Assembly (NCBI GenBank): GCA_963678705.1
Contig: CAVMBN010000096.1
Coordinates: forward strand, 1-64,000
Direction: 5' to 3'
From: Panorpa germanica
Lineage: Eukaryota; Arthropoda; Insecta; Mecoptera; Panorpidae
Length of the DNA: 64,000 bases
The position numbers were made by a program, and so were the translations under genes. Position 1 is the first letter of the stretch; every line of letters starts with the position of its first letter. The notes below the pieces were generated by a model. That model was not told the DNA's origin and did no database searches. It worked only from the letters and a program-made list of their open reading frames with translations. This document shows positions 34,075-49,500 of the stretch, in pieces.

Positions 34075-37000
34075 TTAAATAGTTTTTTTTTATTATAACA
34101 TGCACATTTGTTCACACAAGTGCTGCTATATATAATATGAAATTAAAATTATTATTATCTTTTATATTTTTTATACTTGCAGTTGTACCAACTGTGTCTT
34201 TTTTACTCAAAAATTGTAATGATGGAACTAAAAAAATAAAATTTTTAAAATATTAATACATTTCTGTTACTTTAAAATAGCTTAAGAGTGGGTGTTATCG
34301 TGACATTATTTACAAAAAAATACATTTTTACATACAATTATATGGTTAAAAGTTATTAAATAGTTTTTTTTTTATTATAACATGCACATTTGTTCACACA
34401 AGTGCTGCTATATATAATATGAAAGTAAAATTAATAATAACTATTATATTTTTTGAACTTGCAGTTGTACTAACTGTGTCTCTTTAACACAAAAATTGTA
34501 GTGATGGAACTAAAAAAATAAAAATTTTAAAATATTAATACATTTCTGTTACTTTAAAATACATTTAGATTGTGTGGTAAAGTAAAATTCAATACAAAAA
34601 AATAAATTTTTACATACAAATATATGGTTAAAAGTTATAAAATTTTGTTTTATTTTATCATGCACATTTGTATATACAAGAAATTAAAATTATTATTAAC
34701 TTTTATTTTTTTTGTACTTGCAGTTGTACCAACTGTGTCTTTTTTACTTAAAAATAGTAATGATGGAACTAAAGAAATAAAATTTTTAAAATAATAACAC
34801 ATTTCTGTTACTTTAAAATAGCTTAAGAGTGGGTGTTAACGTGACATTCTTTACAATAAAATACATTTTTACATACAATTATATGGTTAAAAGTTATTAA
34901 ATAGTTTTTTTTTTATTATAACATGCACATTTGTTCACACAAGTGCTGCAATATATAATATGAAATTAAAATTATTATTACCTTTTTTTTTTTAATACTT
35001 GCAGTTGTACCAACTGTGTCTTTTTTTACTCAAAAGTAGTAATGATGGAACTAAAAAAATAAAAATTTTAAAATATTAATACATTTCTGTTACTTTAAAA
35101 TAGCTTAAGAGTGGGTGTTAACGTGACATTCTTTACAAAAAAATACATTTTTACATACAATTATATGGTCAAAAGTTATTAAATAGTTTTTTTTTATTAT
35201 AACATGCACATTTGTTCACACAAGTGCTGCTATATATAATATAAAATTAAAATTAATAATAACTTTTATTTTTTTTGTACTTGCAGTTGTACAAACTGTG
35301 TCTTTTTTACCCAAAAATAGTAATGATGGAACTAAAAAAATAAAATTTTTAAAATAATAACACATTTCTGTTACTTTAAAATAGCTTAAGAGTGGGTGAT
35401 AACGTGACATTCTTTACAAAAAAATACATTTTTACATACAATTATATGGTTAAAAGTTATTAAATGGTTTTTTTATTATAACATGCACATTTGTTCACAC
35501 AAGTGCTGCTATATATAATATGAAATTAAAATTATTATTAACTTTTATATTTTTTATACTTGTAGTTGTACCAACTGTGTCTTTTTTACTCAAAAGTTGT
35601 AATGATGGAACTAAAAAAATAAAAATTTTAAAATAATAACACATTTGTGTTACTTTAAAATAGCTTAAGAGTGGGTGATAACGTGACATTCTATACAAAG
35701 AAATACATTTTTATATACAATTATATGGTTAAAAGTTATTAAATAGTTTTTTTTTATTATAACATGCACATTTGTTCACACAAGTGCTGCTTATATAATA
35801 TGAAATTAAAATTATTATTAACTTTTATATTTTTTATACTTGCAGATGTACCAACTGTGTCTTTTTTACACAAAAATAGTAATGATGGAACTAAAAAAAT
35901 AAAAATTTTAAAATATTAATACATTTCTGTTACTTTAAAATACCTTAAGAGTGGGTGATAACGTGACATTCTATACAAAAAAATACATTTTTACTTACAA
36001 TTATATGGTTAAAAGTTATTAAATAGTTTTTTTTTATTATAACATGCACATTTGTTCACACAAGTGCTGCTATATATAATATGAAATTAAAATTAATAAT
36101 AACTTTTATATTTTTTGAACTTGCAGTTGTACTAACTGTGTCTCTTTTACTCAAAAATAGTAATGATGGAACTAAAAAAATAAAATTTTTAAAATAATAA
36201 CACATTTCTGTTACTTTAAAATAGCTTAAGAGTGGGTGATTACGTGACATTCTATACAAAAAAATACATTTTTACATACAATTATATGGTTAAAAGTTAT
36301 TAAATAGTTTTTTTTTTATTATAACATGCACATTTGTTCACACAAGTGCTGCTATATATAATATGAAATTAAAACTATTAATAACTTTCATATTTTTTGA
36401 ACTTGCAGTTGTTCTAACTGTGTCTCTTTTACACAAAAATTGTAGTGTTGGAACTAAAAAAAATAAATTTTTTTAAATATTAATACATTTCTGTTACTTT
36501 AAAATACATTTAGATTGTGTGGTAAAGTGAAATTCAATACAAAAAAATAAATTTTTACATACAAATATATGGTTAAAAGTTATAAAATTTTGTTTTATTT
36601 TATCATGCACATTTGTATACACAAGTGCTGCTATATATAATATGAAATTAAAATTATTATTAACTTTTATATTTTTTGTACTTGCAGTTGTACAAACTGT
36701 GTCTTTTTTACTCAAAAATAGTAATGATGGAACTAAAAAAAGAAAATTTTTAAAATAATAACACATTTCTGTTACTTTAAAATAACTTAAGAGTAGGTGA
36801 TAACGTGACATTCTATACAGAAAAATCCATTTTTACATACAATTATATGGTTAAAAGTTATTAAATAGTTTTTTTTTATTATAACATGCACATTTGTTCA
36901 CACAAGTGCTGCTATATATAATATGAAATTAAAATTATTATTAACTTTTATATTTTTTATACTTGCAGTTGTACCAACTGTGTCTTTTTTACTTAAAAGC

Positions 37001-40000
37001 AGTAATGATGGAACTAAAAAAATAAAAATTTTAAAATATTAATACATTTCTGTTACTTTAAAATAGCTTAAGAGTTGGTGTTAACGTGACATTCTTTACA
37101 AAAAAATAAATTTTTACAAACAATTATATGGTTAAAAGTTATTAAATAGTTTTTTTTTTATTATAACATGCACTTTTGTTCACACAAGTGCTGCTATATA
37201 TAATATGAAATTAAAATTAATAATAACATTTATATTTTTTGAACTTGCAGTTGTACTAACTGTGTCTCTTTTAAACAAAAATTGTAGTGATGGAACTAAA
37301 AAAATAAAAATTTTAAAATATTTATACATTTCTGTTACTTTAAAATACATTTAGATTGTGTGGTAAAGTGAAATTCAATACAAAAAAATAAATTTTTACT
37401 TACAAATTTATGGTTAAAAGTTATAAAATTTTGTTTTATTTTATCATGCACATTTGTATACACAAGTGCTGCTATATATAATATGAAATTAAAATTATTA
37501 TTAACTTTTATATTTTTTGTACTTGCAGTTGTACAAACTGTGTCTTTTTTACTCAAAAATAGTAATGATGGAACTAAAAAAATAAAATTTTTAAAATAAT
37601 AACACATTTCTGTTACTTTAAATTAGCTTAAGAGTGGGTGATAACGTGACATTCTATACAGAAAAATCAATTTTTACATACAATTATATGGTTAAAAGTT
37701 ATTAAATAGTTTTTTTTTATTATAACATGCACATTTGTTCACACAAGTGCTGCTATATATAATATGAAATTTAAATTATTATTAACTTTTATATTTTTTA
37801 TACTTGCAGTTGTACCAACTGTGTCTTTTTTACTTAAAAGTAGTAATGATGGAACTAAAAAAATAAAAATTTTAAAATATTAATACATTTCTGTTACTTT
37901 AAAATAGCTTAAGAGTGGGTGTTAACGTGACATTCTTTACAAAAAAATAAATTTTCACAAACAATTATATGGTTAAAAGTTATTAAATGGTTTTTTTTTT
38001 ATTATAACATACACTTTTGTTCACACAAGTGCTGCTATATATCTTATGAAATTAAAATTAATAATAACTTTTATATTTTTTGAACTTGCAGTTGTACTAA
38101 CTGTGTTTCTTTTACACAAAAATTGTAGTGATGGAACTAAAAAAATAAAAATTTTAAAACATTTATACATTTCTGTTACTTTAAAATACATTTAGATTGT
38201 GTGGTAAAGTGAAATTCAATACAAAAAAATAAATTTTTACTTACAAATATATGGTTAAAAGTTATAAAATTTTGTTTTATTTTATCATGCACATTTGTAT
38301 ACACAAGTGCTGCTATATATAATATGAAATTAAAATTATTATTAACTTTTATATTTTTTGTACTTGCAGTTGTACAAACTGTGTCTTTTTTACTCAAAAA
38401 TAGTAATGATGGAACTAAAAAAATAATATTTTTAAAATAATAACACATTTCTGTTACTTTAAAATATCTTAAGAGTGGGTGATAACGTGACATTCTATAC
38501 AGAAAAATCAATTTTTACATACAATTATATGGTTAAAAGTTATTCAATAGTTTTTTTTTATTATAACATGCACATTTGTTCACACAAGTGCTGCTATATA
38601 TAATATGAAATTAAAATTAATAATAACATTTATATTTTTTGAACTTGCAGTTGTACTAACTGTGTCTCTTTTACACAAAAATTGTAGTGATGGAACTAAA
38701 AAAATTAAAATTTTAAAATATTTATACATTTCTGTTACTTTAAAATACATTTAGATTGTGTGGTAAAGTGAAATTCAATACAAAAAAATTAATTTTTACT
38801 TACAAATATATGGTTAAAAGTTATAAAATTTTGTTTTATTTTATCATGCACATTTGTATACACAAGTGCTGCGATATATAATATGAAATTAAAATTATTA
38901 GTAACTTTTATATTTTTTGTACTTGCAGTTGTACAAACTGTGTCTTTTTTACTCAAAAATAGTAATGGTGGAACTAAAAAAATAAAATTTTTAAAATAAT
39001 AACACATTTCTGTTACTTTAAAATAGCTTAAGAGTGGGTGATAACGTGACATTCTATACAGAAAAATCAATTTTTACATACAATTATATGGTTAAAAGTT
39101 ATTAAATAGTTTTTTTTTATTATAACATGCACATTTGTTTACACAAGTGCTGCTATATATAATATGAAATTAAAATTAATAATAACATTTATATTTTTTG
39201 AACTTGCAGTTGTACTAACTGTGTCTCTTTTACACAAAAATTGTAGTAATGGAACTAAAAAAATAAAAATTCTAAAATATTTATACATTTCTGTTACTTT
39301 AAAATACATTTAGATTGTGTAGTAAAGTGAAATTCAATACAAAAAAATAAATTTTTACATACAAATATATGGTTAAAAGTTTATAAATAGTTTTTTTTTA
39401 TTATAACATGCACATTTGTTCACACAAGTGCTGCTATATATAATATGAAATTAAAATTATCATTAACTTTTATATTTTTTATACTTGCAGTTGTACCAAC
39501 TGTGTCTTTTTTACTTAAAAGTAGTAATGATGGAACTAAAAAAATAAAAATTTTAAAATATTAATACATTTCTGTTACTTTAAAATAGCTTAAGAGTGGG
39601 TGTTAACGTGATATTCTTTACAAAAAAATTAATTTTTACAAACAATTATATGGTTAAAAGTTATTAAATAGTTTTTTTTTATTATAACATGCACATTTGT
39701 TCACACAAGTGCTGCTATATATAATATGAATTTAAAATTAATAATAACATTTATATTTTTTGAACTTGCAGTTGTACTAACTGTGTCTCTTTTACACAAA
39801 AATTGTAGTGATGGAACTAAAAAAATAAAAATTGTAAAATATTAATACATTTCTGTTACTTTTAAATACATTTAGATTGTGTGGTAAAGTGAAATTCAAT
39901 ACAAAAAAATAAATTTTTACATACAAATATATGGTTAAAAGTTATAAAATTTTGTTTTATTTTATCATGCACATTTGTATACACAAGTGCTGCTATATAT

Positions 40001-43000
40001 AATATAAAATTAAAATTATTATTAACTTTTATATTTTTTGTACTTGCAGTTGTACCAATTGTGTCTCTTTTACTCAAAAATAGTAATGATGGAACTAAAA
40101 AAATAAAATATTTAAAATATTAACACATTTCTGTTACTTTAAAATAGCTTAAGAGTGGGTGATTACGTGACATTCTATACAAAAAAATACATTTTTACAT
40201 ACAATTATATGGTTAAAAGTTATTAAATAGTTTTTTTTTTATTATAACATGCACATTTGTTCACACAAGTGCTGCTATATATAATAAGAAATTAAAATTA
40301 TTACTAACTTTTATATTTTTTATACTTGCAGTTGTACCAACTGTGTCTTTTTTACTTAAAAGTAGTAATGATGGAACTAAAAAAATAAAAATTTTAAAAT
40401 ATTTATACATTTCTGTTACTTTAAAATAGCTTAAGAGTGGGTGTTAACGTGACATTCTTTACAAAAAAATAAATTTTTACAAACAATTATATGGTTAAAA
40501 GTTATTAAATGGTTTTTTTTTTATTATAACATACACTTTTGTTCACACAAGTGCTGCTATATATATTATGAAATTAAAATTAGTAATAATTTTTTTATTT
40601 TTTGAACTTGCAGTTGTACTAACTGTGTCTCTTTTACACAAAAATTGTAGTGATGGAACTAAAAAAATAAAAATTTTAAAATATTAATACATTTCTGTTA
40701 CTTTAAAATACATTTAGATTGTGTGGTAAAGTGAAATTCAATACAAAAAAATAAATTTTTACATACAAATATATAGTTAAAAGTTATAAAATTTTGTTTT
40801 ATTTTATCATGCACATTTGTATACACAAGTGCTGCTATATATAATATAAAATTAAAATTATTATTAACTTTTATATTTTTTGTACTTGCAGTTGTAAAAA
40901 TTGTTTCTCTTTCACTCAAAAATAGTAATGATGGAACTAAAAAAATAAAATTTTTAAAATAATAACACATTTTTGTTACTTTAAAATAGCTTAAGAGTGG
41001 GTGATTACGTGACATTCTATACAAAAATATACATTTTTACATACAATTATATGGTTAAAAGTTATAAAATAGTTTTTTTTTTATTATAACATGCACATTT
41101 GTTCACACAAGTGCTGCTATATATAATATGAAATTAAAATTATTATTGACTTTCATATTTTTTGAACTTGCAGTTGTTCTAACTGTGTCTCTTTTACACA
41201 AAAATTGTAGTGTTGGAACTAAAAAAATAAAAATTTTAAAATAATAATACATTTCTGTTACTTTAAAATACATTTAGATTGTGTGGTAAAGTGAAATTTA
41301 ATACAAAAAAATAAATTTTTACATACAAATATATGGTTAAAAGTTATAAAATTTTGTTTTATTTTATCATGCACATTTGTATACACAAGTGCTGCTATAT
41401 ATAATATGAAATTAAAATTATTATTAACTTTTATATTTTTTGTACTTGCAGTTGTACAAACTGTGTCTTTTTTACTCAAAAATAGTAATGATGGAACTAA
41501 AAAAGTAAAATTTTTAAAATAATAACGCATTTCTGTTACTTTAAAATAGCTTAAGAGAAGGTGATTACGTGACATTCTATACAAAAAAATACATTTTTAC
41601 ATACAATTATATGGTTAAAAGTTATTAAATAGTTTTTTTTTTTATTATAACATGCACATTTGTTCACACAAGTGCTGCTATATATAATATGAAATTAAAA
41701 TTAATAATAACATTTATATTTTTTGAACTTGCAGTTGTACTAACTGTGTCTCTTTTACACAAAAATTGTAGTGATGGAACTAAAAAAATAAAAATTTTAA
41801 AATAATAATACATTTCTGTTACTTTAAAATACATTTAGATTGTGTGGTAAAGTGAAATTTAATACAAAAAAATAAATTTTTACATACAAATATATGGTTA
41901 AAAGTTATAAAATTTTGTTTTATTTTATCATGCACATTTGTATACACAAGTGCTGCTATATATAATATGAAATTAAAATTATTATTAACTTTTATATTTT
42001 TTGTACTTGCAGTTGTACAAACTGTGTCTTTTTTACTCAAAAATAGTAATGATGGAACTAAAAAAGTAAAATTTTTAAAATAATAACGCATTTCTGTTAC
42101 TTTAAAATAGCTTAAGAGAAGGTGATTACGTGACATTCTATACAAAAAAATACATTTTTACATACAATTATATGGTTAAAAGTTATTAAATAGTTTTTTT
42201 TTTTATTATAACATGCACATTTGTTCACACAAGTGCTGCTATATATAATATGAAATTAAAATTAATAATAACATTTATATTTTTTGAACTTGCAGTTGTA
42301 CTAACTGTGTCTCTTTTACACAAAAATTGTAGTGATGGAACTAAAAAAATAAAAATTTTAAAATATTTATACATTTCTGTTACTTTAAAATACATTTAGA
42401 TTGTGTGGTAAAGTGAAATTCTATACAAAAAAATAAATTTTTACTTACAAATATATGGTTAAAAGTTATAAAATTTTGTTTTATTTTATCATGCACATTT
42501 GTATACACAAGTGCTGCTATATATAATATGAAATTAAAATTATTATTAACTTCTATATTGTTTGTACTTGCAGTTGTACAAACTGTGTCTTTTTTACTCA
42601 AAAATAGTAATGATGGAACTAAAAAAATAAAATTTTTAAAATAATAACACATTTCTGTTACTTTAAAATAGCTTAAGAGTAGGTGATAACGTGACATTCT
42701 ATACAGAAAAATCCATTTTTACATACAATTATATGGTTAAAAGTTATTAAATAGTTTTTTTTTATTATAACATGCACATTTGTTCACACAAGTGCTGTTA
42801 TATATAATATGAAATTAAAATTATTATTAACTTTTATATTTTTTATACCTGCAGTTGTCCCAACTGTGTCTTTTTTACTTAAAAGTAGTAATGATGGAAC
42901 TAAAAAAATAAAAATTTTAAAATATTAATACATTTCTGTTACTTTAAAATAGCTTAAGAGTGGGTGTTAACGTGACATTCTTTACAAAAAAATAAATTTT

Positions 43001-45828
43001 TACAAACAATTATATGGTTAAAAGTTATTAAATGGTTTTTTTTTTATTATAACATACACTTTTGTTCACACAAGTGCTGCTATATATATTATGAAATTAA
43101 AATTAATAATAACTTTTATATTTTTTGAACTTGCAGTTGTACTAACTGTGTCTCTTTTACACAAAAATTGTAGTGATGGAACTAAAAAAATAAAAATTTT
43201 AAAATATTAATACATTTCTGTTACTTTAAAATACATTTAGATTGTGTGGTAAAGTGAAATTCAATACAAAAAAATAAATTTTTACATACAAATATATGGT
43301 TAAAAGTTATAAATTTTTGTTTTATTTTATCATGCACATTTGTATACACAAGTGCTGGTATATATAATATAAAATTAAAATTATTATTAACTTTTATATT
43401 TTTTGTACTTGCAGTTGTTTCAATTGTGTCTCTTTTACTCAAACATAGTAATGATGGAACTAAAAAAATAAAATTTTTAAAATATGAACACATTTCTGTT
43501 ACTTTAAAATAGCTTAAGAGTGGGTGATTACGTGACATTCTATACAAAAAAATACATTTTTACATACAATTATATGGTTAAAAGTTATTAAATAGTTTTT
43601 TTTTTATTATAACATGCACATTTGTTCACACAAGTGCTGCTATATATAATATGAAATTAAAAGTATTATTAACTTTCATATTTTTTGAACTTGCAGTTGT
43701 TCTAACTGTCTCTTTTACACAAAAATTGTAGTGTTGGAACTAAAAAAATAAAAATTTTAAAATATTAATACATTTCTGTTACTTTAAAATACATTTAGAT
43801 TGTGTGGTAAAGTTAAATTCAATACAAAAAAATAAATTTTTACATACAAATATATATTTAAAAGTTATAAAATTTTGTTTTATTTTATCATGCACATTTG
43901 TATACACAAGTGCTGCTATATATAATATTAAAATAAAATTATTATTAACTTTTATATTTTTTGTACTTGCAGTTGTACAAACTGTGTCTTTTTTACTCAA
44001 AAATAGTAATGATGGAACTAAAAAAATAAAACTTATAAAACAATAACACATTTCTGTTACTTTAAAATAGCTTTAGAGTGGGTGATAACGTGACATTCTA
44101 TACAAAAAAATACATTTTTACATACAATTATATGGTTAAAAGTTATTAAATAGTTTTTTTTTATTATAACATGCACATTTGTTTACACAAGTGCTGCTAT
44201 ATATAATATAAAATTAAAATGATTATTAACTTTTATATTTTTTATACTTGTAGTTGTACCAACTGTGTCTTTTTTACTCAAAAGTAGTAATGATGGAACT
44301 TAAAAAAATAAAAATTTTAAAATTTTATTACATTTCTGTTACTTTAAAATAGCTTAAGAGTATGTGTTAACGTGACATTCTTTACAAAAAAATACATTTT
44401 TACATACCATTATATGGTTAAAAGTTATTAAATATTTTTTTTTTATTATAACATGCACATTTGTTCACACAAGTGCTGCTATATATAATATGAAATTAAA
44501 ATTAATAATAACATTTATATTTTTTGAACTTGCAGTTGTACTAACTGTGTCTCTTTTACACAAAATTGTAGTGATGGAACTAAAAAAATAAAAATTTTAA
44601 AATAATAATACATTTCTGTTACTTTAAAATACATTTAGATTGTGTGGTAAAGTGAAATTTAATACAAAAAAATAAATTTTTACATACAAATAGATGGTAA
44701 AAAGTTATAAAATTTTGTTTTATTTTATCATGCACATTTGTATACACAAGTGCTGCTATATATAATATGAAATTAAAATTATTATTAACTTTTATATTTT
44801 TTGTACTTGCAGTTGTACAAACTGTGTCTTTTTTACTCAAAAATAGTAATGATGGAACTTAAAAAATAAAATTATTAAAACAATAACACATTTCTGTTAC
44901 TTTAAAATAGCTTAAGAGTGGGTGATAACGTGACATTCTATACAAAAAAATACATTTTTACATACAATTATATAATTAAAAGTTAATAAATAGTTTTTTT
45001 TTTATTATAACATGCACATTTTTTCACACAAGTGCTGCTATATATAATATGAAATTAATTATTATTACCTTTTATATTTTTTATACTTGCAGTTGTACCA
45101 ACTGTGTCTATTTTACTCAAAAGTAGTAATGATGGAACTAAAAAAATAAAAATTTTGAAATATTAATACATTTCTGTTACTTTAAAATAGCTTAAGAGTG
45201 GGTGTTAACGTGACATTCATTACAAAAAAATACATTTTTACATACAATTATGTGGTTAAAAGTTATTAAAGTTTTTTTGTTTATTATAACATGCAAATTT
45301 GTTTACACAAGTGCTGCTATATATAATATGAAATTAAAATTAATAATAACTTTTATATTTTTTAAACTTGCAGTTGTACTAACTGTGTCTCTTTTACACA
45401 AAAATTGTAGTGATGGAACTAAAAAAATAAAAATTTTAAAATAATAATACATTTCTGTTACTTTAAAATACATTTAGATTGTGTGGTAAAGTGCAATTCA
45501 ATACAAAAAAATAAATTTTTACATACAAATATATGGATAAAAGTTATAAAATTTTGTTTTATTTTATCATGCACAATTGCATACACAAGTGCTGCCATAT
45601 ATAATATGAAATTAAAATTATTATTAACTTTTATATTTTTTGTACTTGCAATTGTACAAACTGTGTCTCTTTTATTTAAAAGTAGTAATGATAAAACTAA
45701 AAAAATAAAATTTTTAAAATAATAACACATTTCTGTTACTTTAAAATAGCTTAAGAGTGGGTGATAACGTGACATTCTATACAAAAAAATACATTTTTAC
45801 ATACAATTATATGGTTAAAAGTTATTAA
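34075..45828. repeat. Satellite array, segment 4 (~42 monomers)
   Basis: This is the longest uninterrupted stretch between MITEs. It contains an exact-looking dimer duplication (landmarks at 41258 and 41819, 561 bp apart, sharing the rare variant ACTAAAAAAGTAAAA). It also has the monomer series at 32732-35900 that recurs at 50219-53390 (offset about 17,487 bp), and blocks matching segments 2 and 3. Confidence 0.96.
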
Positions 45829-46592
45829 GGGGGGAGCCTGCTTTAGAGGCTTCAAAAAATCGATTTTTTTTTTTTGCATAAATGTCTTCCCAAATTATCT
45901 AAGAATGTGTCCCTAAACTTTCAATAGCAAATTCAAATTATTTTCGGAGTTACAGAAGAAATAGTGAGCAAGCGTCAAGCAGGTATACGAGCGAATCGGT
46001 ATACGATTTTTTATATACGAAAACTTTGACGCGCGATTTCTCGGTTTTTCATTTTTATGATTTTTCCTAATTGGCGGGAAAGATAGGAAAAAAACGAAAC
46101 GTCCTATCCAACCGAGACAAAATTGATTGTAATCGGGATTAAATTCTCTTCTAGTTGAACCTAAAAAACCTTAAAAAAGTTATGATTGACCCACTTTTCA
46201 TACAATCTAAAGTAAAATTTTTTTTCCAAAAAAATTAATTTTTTTTTAATTTGCGAAAAATTGTTGAATTTCTCACTTTTTGTTAAAATTTTCTTGGTTT
46301 AACTAGAAGCTACACTATTGAAAATAAAAAATTTTTTTGGGTTTTTTTGTTTCAAATCAAAATTGCGACCTGCATCCTTCCCGCCGCACGACACATGCAC
46401 ACTTGAGGCGCCTCGGCGAAATGCTTGTACCAGGCATAATATGACATGTATTTTAATGAAAGAATTTGAGAAGACTGTTGAAATACATAACAATAAAACC
46501 TGAAAGTTTCGTTTCAATTGATTATTTTTTTCCTTCCCAAAAAAATCCTCGAAAAAATCGATTTTTTGAAGCCTCTAAAGCAGGCTCCCCCC
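45829..46592. mobile_element. TTAA-flanked MITE, copy 3
   Basis: 764 bp, flanked by TTAA at 45825-45828 and 46593-46596, in the same satellite context as copies 1, 2 and 4. A private change reads CAAATCAAAATTGCG where the others have CAAATGAAAATTGCG. Confidence 0.88.
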
Positions 46593-49500
46593 TTAAATAG
46601 TTTTTTTTTATTATAACATGCACATTTGTTCACACAAGTGCTGCTATATATAATATAAAATTAAAATTATTATTAACTTTTATATTTTTTATACTTGCAG
46701 TTGTACCAACTGTGTCTTTTTTACTCAAAAATTGTAATGATGGAACTAAAAAAATAAAAATTTTAAAATAATAATACATTTCTGTTACTTTAAAATACAT
46801 TTAGATTGTGTGGTAAAGTGAAATTTAATACAAAAAAATAAATTTTTACATACAAATATATGGTTAAAAGTTATAAAATTTTGTTTTATTTTATCATGCA
46901 CATTTGTATACACAAGTGCTGCTATATATAATATGAAATTAAAATTATTATTAACTTTTATATTTTTTGTACTTGCAGTTGTACAAACTGTGTCTTTTTT
47001 ACTCAAAAATAGTAATGATGGAACTAAAAAAATAAAATTTTTAAAATAATAACGCATTTCTGTTACTTTAAAATAGCTTAAGAGAAGGTGATTACGTGAC
47101 ATTCTATACAAAAAAATACATTTTTACATACAATTATATGGTTAAAAGTTATTAAATAGTTTTTTTTTTTATTATAACATGCACATTTGTTCACACAAGT
47201 GCTGCTATATATAATATGAAATTAAAATTAATAATAACATTTATATTTTTTGAACTTGCAGTTGTACTAACTGTGTCTCTTTTACACAAAAATTGTAGTG
47301 ATGGAACTAAAAAAATAAAAATTTTAAAATATTTATACATTTCTGTTACTTTAAAATACATTTAGATTGTGTGGTAAAGTGAAATTCTATACAAAAAAAT
47401 AAATTTTTACTTACAAATATATGGTTAAAAGTTATAAAATTTTGTTTTATTTTATCATGCACATTTGTATACACAAGTGCTGCTATATATAATATGAAAT
47501 TAAAATTATTATTAACTTTTATATTTTTTGTACTTGCAGTTGTACAAACTGTGTCTTTTTTACTCAAAAATAGTAATGATGGAACTAAAAAAGTAAAATT
47601 TTTAAAATAATAACGCATTTCTGTTACTTTAAAATAGCTTAAGAGAAGGTGATTACGTGACATTCTATACAAAAAAATACATTTTTACATACAATTATAT
47701 GGTTAAAAGTTATTAAATAGTTTTTTTTTTTATTATAACATGCACATTTGTTCACACAAGTGCTGCTATATATAATATGAAATTAAAATTAATAATAACA
47801 TTTATATTTTTTGAACTTGCAGTTGTACTAACTGTGTCTCTTTTACACAAAAATTGTAGTGATGGAACTAAAAAAATAAAAATTTTAAAATATTTATACA
47901 TTTCTGTTACTTTAAAATACATTTAGATTGTGTGGTAAAGTGAAATTCTATACAAAAAAATAAATTTTTACTTACAAATATATGGTTAAAAGTTATAAGA
48001 TTTTGTTTTATTTTATCATGCACATTTGTATACACAAGTGCTGCTATATATAATATGAAATTAAAATTATTATTAACTTCTATATTGTTTGTACTTGCAG
48101 TTGTACAAACTGTGTCTTTTTTACTCAAAAATAGTAATGATGGAACTAAAAAAATAAAATTTTTAAAATAATAACACATTTCTGTTACTTTAAAATAGCT
48201 TAAGAGTAGGTGATAACGTGACATTCTATACAGAAAAATCCATTTTTACATACAATTATATGGTTAAAAGTTATTAAATAGTTTTTTTTTATTATAACAT
48301 GCACATTTGTTCACACAAGTGCTGTTATATATAATATGAAATTAAAATTATTATTAACTTTTATATTTTTTATACCTGCAGTTGTCCCAACTGTGTCTTT
48401 TTTACTTAAAAGTAGTAATGATGGAACTAAAAAAATAAAAATTTTAAAATATTAATACATTTCTGTTACTTTAAAATAGCTTAAGAGTGGGTGTTAACGT
48501 GACATTCTTTACAAAAAAATAAATTTTTACAAACAATTATATGGTTAAAAGTTATTAAATGGTTTTTTTTTTATTATAACATACACTTTTGTTCACACAA
48601 GTGCTGCTATATATATTATGAAATTAAAATTAATAATAACTTTTATATTTTTTGAACTTGCAGTTGTACTAACTGTGTCTCTTTTACACAAAAATTGTAG
48701 TGATGGAACTAAAAAAATAAAAATTTTAAAATATTAATACATTTCTGTTACTTTAAAATACATTTAGATTGTGTGGTAAAGTTAAATTCAATACAAAAAA
48801 ATAAATTTTTACATACAAATATATATTTAAAAGTTATAAAATTTTGTTTTATTTTATCATGCACATTTGTATACACAAGTGCTGCTATATATAATATTAA
48901 AATAAAATTATTATTAACTTTTATATTTTTTGTACTTGCAGTTGTACAAACTGTGTCTTTTTTACTCAAAAATAGTAATGATGGAACTAAAAAAATAAAA
49001 CTTATAAAACAATAACACATTTCTGTTACTTTAAAATAGCTTTAGAGTGGGTGATAACGTGACATTCTATACAAAAAAATACATTTTTACATACAATTAT
49101 ATGGTTAAAAGTTATTAAATAGTTTTTTTTTATTATAACATGCACATTTGTTTACACAAGTGCTGCTATATATAATATAAAATTAAAATGATTATTAACT
49201 TTTATATTTTTTATACTTGTAGTTGTACCAACTGTGTCTTTTTTACTCAAAAGTAGTAATGATGGAACTTAAAAAAATAAAAATTTTAAAATTTTATTAC
49301 ATTTCTGTTACTTTAAAATAGCTTAAGAGTATGTGTTAACGTGACATTCTTTACAAAAAAATACATTTTTACATACCATTATATGGTTAAAAGTTATTAA
49401 ATATTTTTTTTTTATTATAACATGCACATTTGTTCACACAAGTGCTGCTATATATAATATGAAATTAAAATTAATAATAACATTTATATTTTTTGAACTT

